Below are positions 30,750 through 41,011 of a stretch of DNA of 58,047 nucleotides, one piece after another; the first letter of the stretch is position 1; the number at the start of each line of letters is the position of its first letter. The notes below the pieces were generated by a model. The model worked only from the letters and a program-made list of their open reading frames with translations. It searched no databases and was not told the DNA's origin. The stretch comes from Mycobacterium alsense (GTDB lineage: Bacteria > Actinomycetota > Actinomycetes > Mycobacteriales > Mycobacteriaceae): positions 1 to 58,047 of the forward strand of contig NZ_MVHD01000034.1 of assembly GCF_002086635.1 (NCBI RefSeq). The letters run 5' to 3'. The position numbers and the translations under genes are program-made.

Positions 30750-31685
30750 CTATTTGGCCGGGCGCACCTGGTGTTCCTCGGCGATCAGCGTGCCGACCGT
30801 TTCGGCCAGCCGCCGGTAGGCCTCGTCGCGGCCGCTCGACGAGCGGAACACCAGGCCGATCCGCCGTCCCGGGCGGGGCGCGGCGAACTGTGCGAGCCCC
30901 AGGCGGCTGCGGGCGGACTCCACGGGCACCGCGCTCTGCGGGATGAGCGTCACCCCCAGCCCGCCGGTCACGCACTGCACCGCGGTCGCCAGCGACGCCG
31001 CGCGGGTGTTTGCCACTTCCGCCCGCACGCCGGCGTTCTGGCAGACATCCAGCGCCTGGTCGCGTAGGCAGTGGCCCTCGTCGAGCAGCAGCAGGGGCAG
31101 CTCGGCCAGCGCCGTGGCCGGCACCCGGCGCTTGCCCGCCAGCGGATGCCCCGGCGGCAGGGCGAGCACGAAATCCTCGTCGTAGATCGGAATTGCGGTC
31201 ATGCCGGGCGCATCCGCGGGCAGGGCGATCAGCGCGGCGTCCAGCGCCCCGTCGCGCAGCAGCCTGAGCAGCCGGTCGGTCTGGTCCTCGATCACCCGCA
31301 GGGTCAGCGCGGGCAGGCGTTCGGCCAGCCCGGCCAGCAGCGTCGGCAGCACGTAGGGCGCGACGGTGGGAATCAGGCCCAGCCGCACGGCGCCCTGCAG
31401 CGGATCGGACGCCCCCGCGGCCGCGGCGGTGAACGCGTCGACGGCCTCGACGACGGCGAGCGCGCGCGGCAGGAGCTGCGTGCCCTCGGTCGTCAGGAAG
31501 ACGCGCCGCGTCGACCGCTCGATCAGCTGGGTGCCCAGGCCCGCCTCCAGCGCCGCCAGCGCCTGCGACAGCGTCGACTGGCTGACGCCGAGAGTTGTTG
31601 CGGCGCTGCTGAAGTGCTGCTTTTCTGCCACCGCGACGAAGGCGCGGAGCCCGGCGATGGTGGGCTGATAGATCTTATCGGACAT
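30750..31685 (-). CDS. oxyR: OxyR, LysR-family peroxide sensor (intact)
   Basis: The 311-residue regulator has a LysR helix-turn-helix (FSSAATTLGVSQSTLSQALA near residues 25-44) and a sensor domain with Cys206 and Cys215 in EGHCLRDQALDVCQNAG. The pair is spaced as Cys199/Cys208 of E. coli OxyR, which form the peroxide-sensing disulfide. It is full length, unlike the mutated oxyR of M. tuberculosis, and diverges from ahpC. The ATG at 31685 is taken; an upstream frame to 31742 runs into the ahpC promoter. It is expected to control ahpC-ahpD and itself. Confidence 0.94.
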   Translation of the reverse strand: MSDKIYQPTIAGLRAFVAVAEKQHFSSAATTLGVSQSTLSQALAALEAGLGTQLIERSTRRVFLTTEGTQLLPRALAVVEAVDAFTAAAAGASDPLQGAVRLGLIPTVAPYVLPTLLAGLAERLPALTLRVIEDQTDRLLRLLRDGALDAALIALPADAPGMTAIPIYDEDFVLALPPGHPLAGKRRVPATALAELPLLLLDEGHCLRDQALDVCQNAGVRAEVANTRAASLATAVQCVTGGLGVTLIPQSAVPVESARSRLGLAQFAAPRPGRRIGLVFRSSSGRDEAYRRLAETVGTLIAEEHQVRPAK

Positions 31686-31694
31686 ACCTATAAG

Positions 31695-31706
31695 TATAGT
31701 GCTATA
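31695..31706. promoter_or_regulatory. Candidate OxyR site in the oxyR-ahpC gap
   Basis: TATAG-TG-CTATA is an inverted repeat with 5-bp arms, placed 10 bp upstream of the oxyR start and about 90 bp upstream of ahpC. It lies in a markedly AT-rich stretch, as OxyR sites do. The assignment rests on position; the OxyR consensus is loose. Confidence 0.4.
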
Positions 31707-31796
31707 TATCACCTTTACTTCAACCACGAGACCAGGCATCATGGTGGCAGAAGGCTAATCTTGAATGAATCCAGATAACCAGATAAGAGGTGCGAC

Positions 31797-32384
31797 ATGT
31801 CCCTGCTGACCATCGGCGACCAATTCCCCGCCTACCAGCTCACCGCCCTGATCGGCGGCGACCTGTCGAAGGTCGACGCCAAGCAGCCCGGTGACTATTT
31901 CACCACGATCACCAACGAGGACCACCCCGGCAAGTGGCGCGTGGTCTTCTTCTGGCCCAAGGACTTCACGTTCGTGTGCCCGACGGAGATCGCGGCGTTC
32001 GGCAAGCTCAACGACGAGTTCGAGGATCGCGACGCGCAGGTCCTGGGTGTCTCGATCGACAGCGAGTTCGTCCACTTCCAGTGGCGCGCGCAGCACGAGG
32101 ACCTCAAGAAGCTGCCGTTCCCGATGCTCTCGGACATCAAGCGGGAGCTTTCCCTGGCCACGGGCGTGCTGAACGATGAGGGCGTCGCGGACCGGGTGAC
32201 CTTCATCGTCGACCCGAACAACGAAATCCAATTCGTCTCGGCCACCGCCGGATCCGTGGGGCGTAACGTCGACGAGGTGCTGCGGGTCCTGGACGCTCTG
32301 CAATCCGACGAGCTGTGCGCCTGCAACTGGCGCAAGGGCGACCCGACGATCGACGCCGGCGAGCTGCTCAAGGCTTCTGCGTAA
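31797..32384 (+). CDS. ahpC: Alkyl hydroperoxide reductase AhpC
   Basis: The 195-residue typical 2-Cys peroxiredoxin has the peroxidatic Cys61 in DFTFVCPTE and resolving cysteines Cys174 and Cys176 in LCACNW, the three-cysteine arrangement of mycobacterial AhpC. It reduces organic peroxides, H2O2 and peroxynitrite, with electrons delivered through AhpD. AAGAGG precedes the ATG by 6 bases. A -10-like TAATCT at 31756-31761 fits a promoter between the OxyR site and the gene. ahpD follows after 25 bp. Confidence 0.97.
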   Translation: MSLLTIGDQFPAYQLTALIGGDLSKVDAKQPGDYFTTITNEDHPGKWRVVFFWPKDFTFVCPTEIAAFGKLNDEFEDRDAQVLGVSIDSEFVHFQWRAQHEDLKKLPFPMLSDIKRELSLATGVLNDEGVADRVTFIVDPNNEIQFVSATAGSVGRNVDEVLRVLDALQSDELCACNWRKGDPTIDAGELLKASA

Positions 32385-32409
32385 ATACCTCAAGGCTTAG
32401 GAGGGCGAA

Positions 32410-32946
32410 ATGAGCGTCGAAAACCTCAAGGACGCGCTGCCGGAGTACGCCAAGGACCTCAAGCTCAACCTCGGCTCGATCACCCGCACCACGGTGTTGG
32501 ACGAGGAGCAGCTCTGGGGCACCCTGCTGGCCAGCGCCGCGGCCACCCGCAACACGCAGGTGCTGGCCGAGATCGGCGGCGAGGCGGCCGACCACCTGTC
32601 CGCCGAGGCGTACCAGGCGGCGCTGGGCGCGGCGTCCATCATGGCGATGAACAACGTGTTCTACCGCGGCCGCGGCTTCCTCAACGGCGCCTACGACGAC
32701 CTGCGGGCCGGGTTGCGGATGAATATCATCGCCAACCCGGGTGTGGCCAAGGCGAACTTCGAGCTGTGGTGCTTCGCGGTGTCGTCGATCAACGGCTGCC
32801 CGGACTGCGTCGGCGCACACGAGCACACGCTGCGGGAGGCGGACGTGAGCCGGGAGACCATCCTCGAGGCGCTGAAGGCCGCGGCGATCGTTTCCGGTGT
32901 GGCACAAGCGATCGTGGCCGCCCAGACGCCGGCCGCGGTCGGCTGA
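32410..32946 (+). CDS. ahpD: Alkyl hydroperoxidase AhpD
   Basis: The 178-residue all-helical protein has the catalytic Cys130-P-D-Cys133 pair with His137 and Glu118, exactly as in characterised mycobacterial AhpD. AhpD links AhpC to dihydrolipoamide-based reduction and has weak peroxidase activity itself. The ribosome site AGGAGG lies 6 bases before the ATG. It follows ahpC in one operon; the downstream glycosidase begins 7 bp later and may be read through. Confidence 0.97.
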   Translation: MSVENLKDALPEYAKDLKLNLGSITRTTVLDEEQLWGTLLASAAATRNTQVLAEIGGEAADHLSAEAYQAALGAASIMAMNNVFYRGRGFLNGAYDDLRAGLRMNIIANPGVAKANFELWCFAVSSINGCPDCVGAHEHTLREADVSRETILEALKAAAIVSGVAQAIVAAQTPAAVG

Positions 32947-32953
32947 TCGCGGC

Positions 32954-34237
32954 ATGGTGAGCGCGCCGTCCTGGGTCGAACACGCGATCTGGTGGCAGGT
33001 CTACCCGCTGGGATTCGTGGGCGCGTTCCCGGAGTCATCCGAGGCGCCGCGGCCGGGCCAGCACCGGCTGCGGCGCCTCGTCGACTGGCTCGACCACGCC
33101 ATCGCGCTGGGCGCGTCGGGGATCGCGCTGGGACCGATCTTCGCCTCGCGCACACACGGATACGACACCACCGACCACTACCGCATCGATCCCCGGCTCG
33201 GCGACGACGCCGACTTCGATCACCTCGTCGCCGAGGCGCATCGACGGGGGCTGCGCGTGCTGCTCGACGGCGTCTTCAACCACGTCGGCGTGGACTTCGC
33301 GCGCTTTCGCGAACAAGCGGCGGACTGGTTCAGCGGCGATACCTTCGAGGGCCACGCCGAGCTGATCACGCTCAACCACGACAACCCCGAGGTCATCGAC
33401 TACACCGCCGACGTGATGGCGCACTGGCTGGGCCGCGGCGCGGACGGCTGGCGCCTCGATGCGGCCTACATTGTGCCGGAACACTTCTGGGCGTCCACGC
33501 TGCCGCGGGTGCGCGAGCGGTTTCCGGATGCCTGGTTCGTCGGCGAGCTGATCCACGGTGACTACGCCGCGGTGGTCGAGGCGGCCGGGTTCGACTCGGC
33601 GACCCAGTACGAGCTGTGGAAGGCCATCTGGAGCGGCCTCAACGACGGCAACTTCTTCGAGCTGGACTGGGCGCTGCAGCGCCACAACGCGTTCCTGACA
33701 CGCTTCGCCCCCTTGACGTTCGTCGGCAACCACGACGTCACCCGCATCGCCAGCAAGCTGGAGCGGCCCGAGCACGTGGCCCAGGCGCTGGTGATCCAGC
33801 TGACCGTCGGGGGCGTGCCCTCCGTGTACGCCGGCGACGAGCTCGGCTTCCGGGGCGTCAAGGAGGAGCGGTACGGCGGCGACGACGCGGTGCGCCCCGA
33901 GTTCGGCGCTCCCCCACCGGAATTGGATGCCTTCGGCGCCGACGTGTGGGCGCTGCACCAGTTCCTGATCGGGCTGCGCCGCCGCCACCCGTGGCTGCAC
34001 TCCGCGTCGACGACCGCGCTGCGGCTGGACAACCGCCACTACGTCTACGAGACCCGCAGCGGGGACGACGCGTTGCTGGTCGCGCTCAACATCGACGAGG
34101 AGCCGCTGCGACTGACCCTGGCGGACGTGGGCGCCGCGCGCGGGCGGGTGATCGGCGGTTCGGCGGCCCCGCCGCGGGAGGTCGTGGACGCTCTGGTGGT
34201 CGAACCTCACGGGTGGCGGATCGTCGGCCCCGTCTAG
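32954..34237 (+). CDS. GH13 alpha-amylase-family glycosidase
   Basis: The 427-residue protein has the GH13 barrel motifs: region I GVFNHVG, region II DGWRLDAAY with nucleophile Asp169, region III FVGELIHGDY with acid/base Glu198, and region IV TFVGNHDVTRIA with Asp261. The short form, without extra N-domains and with a C-terminal beta domain from about residue 345, suggests hydrolysis or transfer on small alpha-glucans or maltodextrins in the cytosol. It is placed directly after ahpD, which may be coincidence. Its stop codon is shared with the convergent DUF1810 gene in CTAG at 34234-34237. Confidence 0.92.
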   Translation: MVSAPSWVEHAIWWQVYPLGFVGAFPESSEAPRPGQHRLRRLVDWLDHAIALGASGIALGPIFASRTHGYDTTDHYRIDPRLGDDADFDHLVAEAHRRGLRVLLDGVFNHVGVDFARFREQAADWFSGDTFEGHAELITLNHDNPEVIDYTADVMAHWLGRGADGWRLDAAYIVPEHFWASTLPRVRERFPDAWFVGELIHGDYAAVVEAAGFDSATQYELWKAIWSGLNDGNFFELDWALQRHNAFLTRFAPLTFVGNHDVTRIASKLERPEHVAQALVIQLTVGGVPSVYAGDELGFRGVKEERYGGDDAVRPEFGAPPPELDAFGADVWALHQFLIGLRRRHPWLHSASTTALRLDNRHYVYETRSGDDALLVALNIDEEPLRLTLADVGAARGRVIGGSAAPPREVVDALVVEPHGWRIVGPV

Positions 34238-34671
34238 GAGCCGTCCAGCCGGTCCAGCGTGAGCGGATCCTGCCGGCCGCCGTAGTACTTCTCGAGCAGC
34301 GCCAGGAACTCCTCGTTGTCGTCGGTGGCGCGGGCGAACAGCGTCATCGACGAGCGCAGCTTCAGGTCGTCGGGCGAACCGAAGATCTCCGGGACCGAAC
34401 GGCCCTCGACCTCGTTGACCAGCCGCGCGCACTCGCGCAGCCGCGGCCCGAGCAGCTCGTGGCGCAGGTAGGCGCGGGCCTCGTCGAGCGAGGCGATGCC
34501 GTAACGCGCCGCGGTGGGGCTGCCGCCCAGGCCGCGCAGCTGCGGGAAGACGAACCACATCCAGTGGCCGCGCTTTCGCCCGGCGCGCAGCTCCGCGACC
34601 ACGTCGCGATAGACCGGGGCCTGCGCGTCCACGAAGCGCTCCAGGTCGAAGGGGTCGCCGGTCGGGTCCAT
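34234..34671 (-). CDS. DUF1810 protein (Rv1873-like)
   Basis: The 145-residue protein matches the DUF1810 family: FDLERFVDAQAPVYRDVVAEL at the start, GHWMWFVFPQLRGLG near residue 35, SLDEARAYLRHELLGPRLREC near 61, and DDLKLRSSMTLFA near 100. Its length equals Rv1873, whose structure is known to be a helical bundle without assigned function. It diverges from lldD2 with only 18 bp between the two start codons, so its promoter must lie inside lldD2 or be extremely compact. Confidence 0.9.
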   Translation of the reverse strand: MDPTGDPFDLERFVDAQAPVYRDVVAELRAGRKRGHWMWFVFPQLRGLGGSPTAARYGIASLDEARAYLRHELLGPRLRECARLVNEVEGRSVPEIFGSPDDLKLRSSMTLFARATDDNEEFLALLEKYYGGRQDPLTLDRLDGS

Positions 34672-34676
34672 GGGAC

Positions 34677-34682
34677 TACCGT
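34677..34682 (+). promoter_or_regulatory. Likely -10 element for a leaderless lldD2 transcript
   Basis: TACCGT fits the mycobacterial -10 pattern TAnnnT and ends 7 bases before the lldD2 ATG, placing the expected transcription start at the start codon. There is no ribosome site. No convincing -35 is seen in the overlapping DUF1810 coding sequence. Confidence 0.42.
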
Positions 34683-34689
34683 GACACAC

Positions 34690-35931
34690 ATGCCGGTCGA
34701 GCGACGAGTGCCCAGGGTGCGCGACCTGGCGCCGCTGATCCGGTTCAGGCGACCGCGGCTCGGCGCGACCGGGCGCCGCCTGGATGCCGCGCTGACCATC
34801 GAAGACCTGCGCCGCATCGCCAACCGCCGCACCCCCAAGGCGGCGTTCGACTACGCCGACGGCGCCGCCGAGGACGAGCTGTCCCTCGCCCGGGCCCGAC
34901 AAGCGTTCCGCGACATCGAGTTTCATCCGACGATCCTGCGCGACGTCAGCAACGTCACCGCCGGGTGGAACGTGCTGGGGCAACCGGTCGTCCTGCCGTT
35001 CGCGATAGCGCCGACCGGGTTCACCAGGCTGATGCACACCGAGGGCGAGATCGCCGGCGCGCGGGCGGCCGCCGCGGCCGGGATTCCGTTTTCGCTGTCC
35101 ACGCTGGGCACCTGCGCGATCGAAGACCTGGTGACCGCTGTCCCCCAGGGGCGCAAGTGGTTTCAGCTGTACATGTGGCGCGACCGGGAGCGCTCGATGG
35201 CGCTGGCGCAGCGCGCGGCCGACGCGGGCTTCGACACGCTGCTGGTCACCGTCGACGTTCCGGTCGCGGGGGCGCGGCTGCGCGACGACCGCAACGGCAT
35301 GACGATCCCGCCGACGCTGACGCTGCGCACCGTGCTGGACGCGGTCCCGCACCCGAAGTGGTGGTTCGACCTGTTGACCACCGAGCCGCTCGCGTTCGCG
35401 TCGCTCGATCGCTGGCCCGGCACCGTCGGCGAATACCTGAGCACCATGTTCGACCCCAGCCTCACCTTCGACGACCTCGAGTGGATCAAGGCCCGATGGC
35501 CGGGCAAGCTCGTCGTCAAGGGGATCCAGACCCTCGGCGACGCCCGCGCCGTCGTCGACCGCGGCGCCGACGGCCTGGTGCTGTCCAATCACGGTGGGCG
35601 CCAACTGGATCGCGCGCCGGTACCGTTCCACCTGTTGCCCGCCGTATCACGAGAGCTGGGCAAACACACCGAGATCCTGCTCGACACCGGCATCATGTCG
35701 GGTGCCGACATCGTGGCGGCCGTCGCGCTGGGGGCCCGGTGCACGCTGGTGGGCCGGGCCTACCTCTACGGGCTGATGGCCGGCGGCGCGGCGGGGGTGG
35801 CGCGCGCGATCGACATCCTGGCGAGCGGTGTCACCCGGACCATGGCGCTGCTGGGGGTGACCTGCCTCGAGGAGCTTTCGCCCAAGCACGTCACGCAGCT
35901 GCGGCGCCTGGGGCCACGCCCGGGCGAGTGA
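34690..35931 (+). CDS. lldD2: L-lactate dehydrogenase (quinone-type) LldD2
   Basis: The 413-residue FMN alpha-hydroxy-acid oxidase family member follows M. tuberculosis LldD2 closely: FDYADGAAEDELSLARAR near residue 53, APTGFTRLMHTEGE near 108, FQLYMWRDRERSMAL near 159, VTVDVPVAGARLRD near 186, and the catalytic His region LVLSNHGGRQLDRAP near 297. It oxidises L-lactate to pyruvate, feeding electrons to the quinone pool, and allows growth on host lactate. The ATG at 34690 is favoured; an in-frame GTG at 34681 would add three residues. The convergent PhyH-type gene stops 3 bp after this stop. Confidence 0.94.
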   Translation: MPVERRVPRVRDLAPLIRFRRPRLGATGRRLDAALTIEDLRRIANRRTPKAAFDYADGAAEDELSLARARQAFRDIEFHPTILRDVSNVTAGWNVLGQPVVLPFAIAPTGFTRLMHTEGEIAGARAAAAAGIPFSLSTLGTCAIEDLVTAVPQGRKWFQLYMWRDRERSMALAQRAADAGFDTLLVTVDVPVAGARLRDDRNGMTIPPTLTLRTVLDAVPHPKWWFDLLTTEPLAFASLDRWPGTVGEYLSTMFDPSLTFDDLEWIKARWPGKLVVKGIQTLGDARAVVDRGADGLVLSNHGGRQLDRAPVPFHLLPAVSRELGKHTEILLDTGIMSGADIVAAVALGARCTLVGRAYLYGLMAGGAAGVARAIDILASGVTRTMALLGVTCLEELSPKHVTQLRRLGPRPGE

Positions 35932-35933
35932 CG

Positions 35934-37094
35934 CTACTGCAGGCGCGCGACCTGTTCGGTGCGGTTGCGCACCAGGTCGTTGAAGGCCTGGCCGGGGCCG
36001 ATGTGCCGCCACAGCTGCGGCGGATAGTGCGTGACGTACATGGTGCGGCGGCCCCCGGCGCCGGAAGGCTGCGGGGAGGCGTGCATCAGGTCCTGGATGT
36101 GCACGGTGACGTCGCCCGGGGCGGTGTCGATGGCGACGATCGGCACGTCCTTGAGCCGCTGTTCCCACCGGTAGTGGATGGCCTGGCCGTGGCTGCCCGG
36201 AACGACCAGCAGGTTGCCGGTCGAGGAGTCCGAGCCGGTGAGCTGGATGCCGACGCTGACCGCCGGGCACATGATCGCGTGCCCGCCCATGCCGCAGTCC
36301 TGGTGCCACGGGATGTTGGACAGCCCGCTGGTGTTTCCCGGCACCTTGAGCAGCACCGCGGCGCCTTCCATCCGGTCGGGCGCCGGGCGCAGCGCGGGGT
36401 CGAGGAGGGCGCCGAGCCTGCGCACCCTGGGGTCGTCCTCCAAAGCGGCGAGGACAGGCGAGTGCAGCGTCGCGTAGACCAGGCGACACAGCGCGCTGGC
36501 GCCGCCCTCGGCCGTGACCCACCAGGACCGGTCGTCGCCGGGGCGCGCCGCCGCGGCGAGGCGGTCGACCTCGCGGTTGGCGAGCCGCATCTCCTCGGCG
36601 CCGAACACCCCCTTGACGTGCAGGTAGCCCATCGTTTCGAGCTGCGCGGCCAGCTCGGAGTCTTCGGCGTCGAGCGTGAACACCGCGCGCGCGTCGCGTC
36701 CGCGGAGGTCGGCCCTGGCCGGGTCGTACGGGGGGACGCCCGCGTGCAGGTAGCGCAGGATCGGGTCCCAGTCGGCGAGCCGCTCGAACCCGCCCCGCCG
36801 GAAGTCGAGGTCGTCGCTGAGCAGCAGGTTGATCACCGTGCGGACCTGGCCGACCATGTCGTCCCAGGCCGGTCGGGAAAGCCGCACGACGGTACCGGCG
36901 CCGGCAGGGACGCCCGCGCCGTCAGACCCGTCGGCGCGCCCGTTCTCGACCCGGATCGTCGAGCCGTCGGCGGAATAGGTGATCGCGTCGTCGTCGACGA
37001 GGAAGGTGACGTCGCCGGCGGCGGCGAGATCCCTGGCCGCGGATTCGAGGATGTCCGGGTCGAGGAGACGCATGTCGGGCCGTGACAGCGGCAT
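35934..37094 (-). CDS. Phytanoyl-CoA dioxygenase (PhyH)-family protein
   Basis: The 386-residue protein has an Fe(II)/2-oxoglutarate oxygenase core: the metal H-x-D in NIPWHQDCGMGGH near residue 265 and a distal His in HIQDLMHASPQPSG near 343, followed by the 2-oxoglutarate-binding Arg in GGRRTMYVTHY. About 150 residues precede the core (LLDPDILESAARDL...). The family hydroxylates acyl-CoAs or small metabolites; the substrate is unknown here. The ATG at 37094 is used, with ATG 37076 as alternative. It diverges from lon across 90 bp. Confidence 0.88.
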   Translation of the reverse strand: MPLSRPDMRLLDPDILESAARDLAAAGDVTFLVDDDAITYSADGSTIRVENGRADGSDGAGVPAGAGTVVRLSRPAWDDMVGQVRTVINLLLSDDLDFRRGGFERLADWDPILRYLHAGVPPYDPARADLRGRDARAVFTLDAEDSELAAQLETMGYLHVKGVFGAEEMRLANREVDRLAAAARPGDDRSWWVTAEGGASALCRLVYATLHSPVLAALEDDPRVRRLGALLDPALRPAPDRMEGAAVLLKVPGNTSGLSNIPWHQDCGMGGHAIMCPAVSVGIQLTGSDSSTGNLLVVPGSHGQAIHYRWEQRLKDVPIVAIDTAPGDVTVHIQDLMHASPQPSGAGGRRTMYVTHYPPQLWRHIGPGQAFNDLVRNRTEQVARLQ

Positions 37095-37150
37095 GGATCG
37101 ATTATGCCGCCGGGCGAACGCCGCGCGGGAACAAACCGGCGCCGGGCTGG

Positions 37151-37171
37151 GTTAAGCGCATCAGACTCAAC
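37151..37171. promoter_or_regulatory. Degenerate HAIR-like (HspR) element upstream of lon
   Basis: GTTAAGC-N7-ACTCAAC has the layout of the HspR operator CTTGAGT-N7-ACTCAAG, matching 10 of 14 arm positions (6 of 7 in the right arm). It ends 13 bp before the lon ATG. Streptomyces lon is known to be HspR-controlled. The match is imperfect, so this is a candidate only. Confidence 0.35.
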
Positions 37172-37184
37172 TTTTGGAGGATTG

Positions 37185-39503
<2,319 letters not shown>

Positions 39504-39508
39504 CACCG

Positions 39509-39527
39509 ACCGGGCGGCCCGCCCGGT
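39509..39527 (+). terminator. Hairpin terminator after lon
   Basis: ACCGGGC pairs perfectly with GCCCGGT around a 5-base loop, starting 5 bp after the lon stop. There is no T-tract, as usual in mycobacteria. Confidence 0.65.
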
Positions 39528-39708
39528 GAGGCGTGTTGCGCATGTGCCGATTGCGTTGGATGTGACGCCGACGAGTCGGAGCGGCGGGTTTCCGCTTCTC
39601 GGAGGTCGGGTATCTGGGGTCGGGAGGGGGTCACCCTACAGCGCCGATACGGAGCTGAGGGCTATTCGAACAACAGGCAATGCAGTCGATTGCTGACAAG
39701 GAGTTCAC

Positions 39709-40140
39709 ATGAAGCTCAACAAGGTCGCCGCCACGGCGGCAATGGCCAGCGCTCTCGGGTCCGCGGCACTCGGAATCGGTGCCGGATTCGCGCAAGCCGA
39801 CCCGAACGGCCCGAACGTGCCGGGCCCGAATGTGCCCGGCCCGAACGTGCCAGGACCGGGGCAGGTACCCGGGCAGGTGCCGGGGCCGGGCCCGGTGCCG
39901 GGTCAGCCGATCTGTAACGGTGGGCCCGGTGTCAACTGCAACGGGCCGGGCACGCCGCTTCCGCCCGGGCAGCGCGGCTTCCCGCCTCCGGGGCACTACA
40001 ACGACCCCATCGGTTATGGGTATCCGGCGCAGTGGATGCCGCCGGGTCAACCGGTCGAGTACCCGGTCGTGTTCAATCCGGCCGTGAACCAGTGGGGCGT
40101 TTTCCTGCCCGGTGGCCAGTTCGTCGCATACGCGACCTAG
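39709..40140 (+). CDS. Exported Pro/Gly-rich hypothetical protein
   Basis: The 143-residue protein has a signal peptide (MKLNKVAATAAMASALGSAA, cleavage after FAQA-D). A low-complexity segment follows with repeated GPNVP and GPxxVPG units (residues about 33-67), then a mature domain with a cysteine pair (PICNGGPGVNCNG) and aromatic-rich end (YGYPAQWMPPGQPVEYPVVF, NQWGVFLPGGQFVAYAT). AAGGAG precedes the ATG. Similar small exported proteins occur widely in mycobacteria without known role. A strong hairpin follows the gene, so it is probably a single-gene transcript. Confidence 0.83.
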   Translation: MKLNKVAATAAMASALGSAALGIGAGFAQADPNGPNVPGPNVPGPNVPGPGQVPGQVPGPGPVPGQPICNGGPGVNCNGPGTPLPPGQRGFPPPGHYNDPIGYGYPAQWMPPGQPVEYPVVFNPAVNQWGVFLPGGQFVAYAT

Positions 40141-40153
40141 CGGCACAAACAGA

Positions 40154-40182
40154 CAGCCGCCTCCAGGAATTGGGGGCGGCTG
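40154..40182 (+). terminator. Strong hairpin terminator
   Basis: CAGCCGCCTCC (40154-40164) pairs with GGGGGCGGCTG (40172-40182), eleven base pairs including one G-U, around the loop AGGAATT, 14 bp after the stop of the exported-protein gene. Confidence 0.72.
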
Positions 40183-40239
40183 CCTGCTTCCGGGGGCTTG
40201 ACGGCGTGATCGGGCCGCGGATATTGCAGAATCGGCGGT

Positions 40240-40629
40240 ATGAGCGGGAGGCGGGATCTCAAACGGCGAGTGGTCCACCGCGTCCAACGGCTCGTCGTCA
40301 ACCCCGTGGGCCGGCAGCTCCCGGGGACGATGCTCGAGACCGTCGGGCGCAAGAGCGGGCGGCCGCGCCGGACGCCGATCGGCGGAAGCGTCGTGGACAA
40401 CCAGTTCTGGATGGTTTCCGAACACGGGGACCATTCGGACTACGTCTACAACATTAAGGCCAATCCCGCGGTGCGGGTGCGCATCAACGGCCAGTGGCGC
40501 AGCGGTACGGCACACCTGCTGCCCGACGACGACCCGTGGCAGCGGCTGCGGAGCCTGCCCCGACTCAACGGCGCGGGCGTACGGACGATGGGAACCGAGT
40601 TGCTCACCATTCGCGTGGATCTGGACTGA
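40240..40629 (+). CDS. Deazaflavin (F420)-dependent nitroreductase-family protein (Ddn-like)
   Basis: The 129-residue protein fits the Ddn/F420H2-dependent quinone reductase family: N-terminal basic helix (RRDLKRRVVHRVQRLVVNPV), LETVGRKSGRPRRTPIGG near residue 32, and the split-barrel segment FWMVSEHGDHSDYVYNIKAN near 56 followed by PAVRVRINGQW. Family members reduce quinones or nitro-compounds with F420H2 at the membrane. It is followed closely by the TfoX-like gene (7 bp) and may share a transcript with the next three genes. Confidence 0.9.
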   Translation: MSGRRDLKRRVVHRVQRLVVNPVGRQLPGTMLETVGRKSGRPRRTPIGGSVVDNQFWMVSEHGDHSDYVYNIKANPAVRVRINGQWRSGTAHLLPDDDPWQRLRSLPRLNGAGVRTMGTELLTIRVDLD

Positions 40630-40636
40630 GAGTGCC

Positions 40637-40969
40637 ATGGCCTACGACGAGGACTTGGTCAACCGGATCCGCGAACTGCTCGGCGCCGAGCGAAGCGTCG
40701 AGGAGAAGCGCATGTTCGGCGGGCTGGCGTTCCTGGTCAACGGCAACATGGCCGTGGCCGCCAGCGGCCAGGGCGGCCTGTTGGTGCGGGTGCCGCCCGA
40801 CGACACCGACAAGCTGCTGCGGCGCGCCCACGCCGGCCCGATGGTGATGGCCGGCCGGGAGACCCGCGGCTGGCTGCGCGTCGACGCCGCCGGCGTGCGG
40901 ACCAGACGCCAGCTGCAGGGCTGGGTGGGCCTGGGCACGGGCTACGCCCGCAGCCTGCCGCCCAAATGA
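40637..40969 (+). CDS. TfoX N-terminal-domain protein
   Basis: The 110-residue product is a stand-alone TfoX/Sxy N-terminal domain: LVNRIRELLGAERSVEEKRM, then FGGLAFLVNGNMAVAASGQG and VRVPPDDTDKLLRRAHAGPM near residues 54-75. In proteobacteria such domains belong to competence regulators, but actinobacterial single-domain versions have no known function. An adjacent downstream gene encodes a helix-hairpin-helix DNA-type protein, so a nucleic-acid link is conceivable but unproven. Confidence 0.9.
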   Translation: MAYDEDLVNRIRELLGAERSVEEKRMFGGLAFLVNGNMAVAASGQGGLLVRVPPDDTDKLLRRAHAGPMVMAGRETRGWLRVDAAGVRTRRQLQGWVGLGTGYARSLPPK

Positions 40970-41011
40970 CGACCCGGTTTGCTCGAACGCGGTGCGGGTA
41001 CGTGGTGCGGT

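Noticed and set aside
33616..34689. A much longer reading frame continuing upstream of lldD2
   Set aside because: The upstream part is antisense or out-of-frame translation of the GH13 and DUF1810 genes. The family N-terminus begins at 34690.
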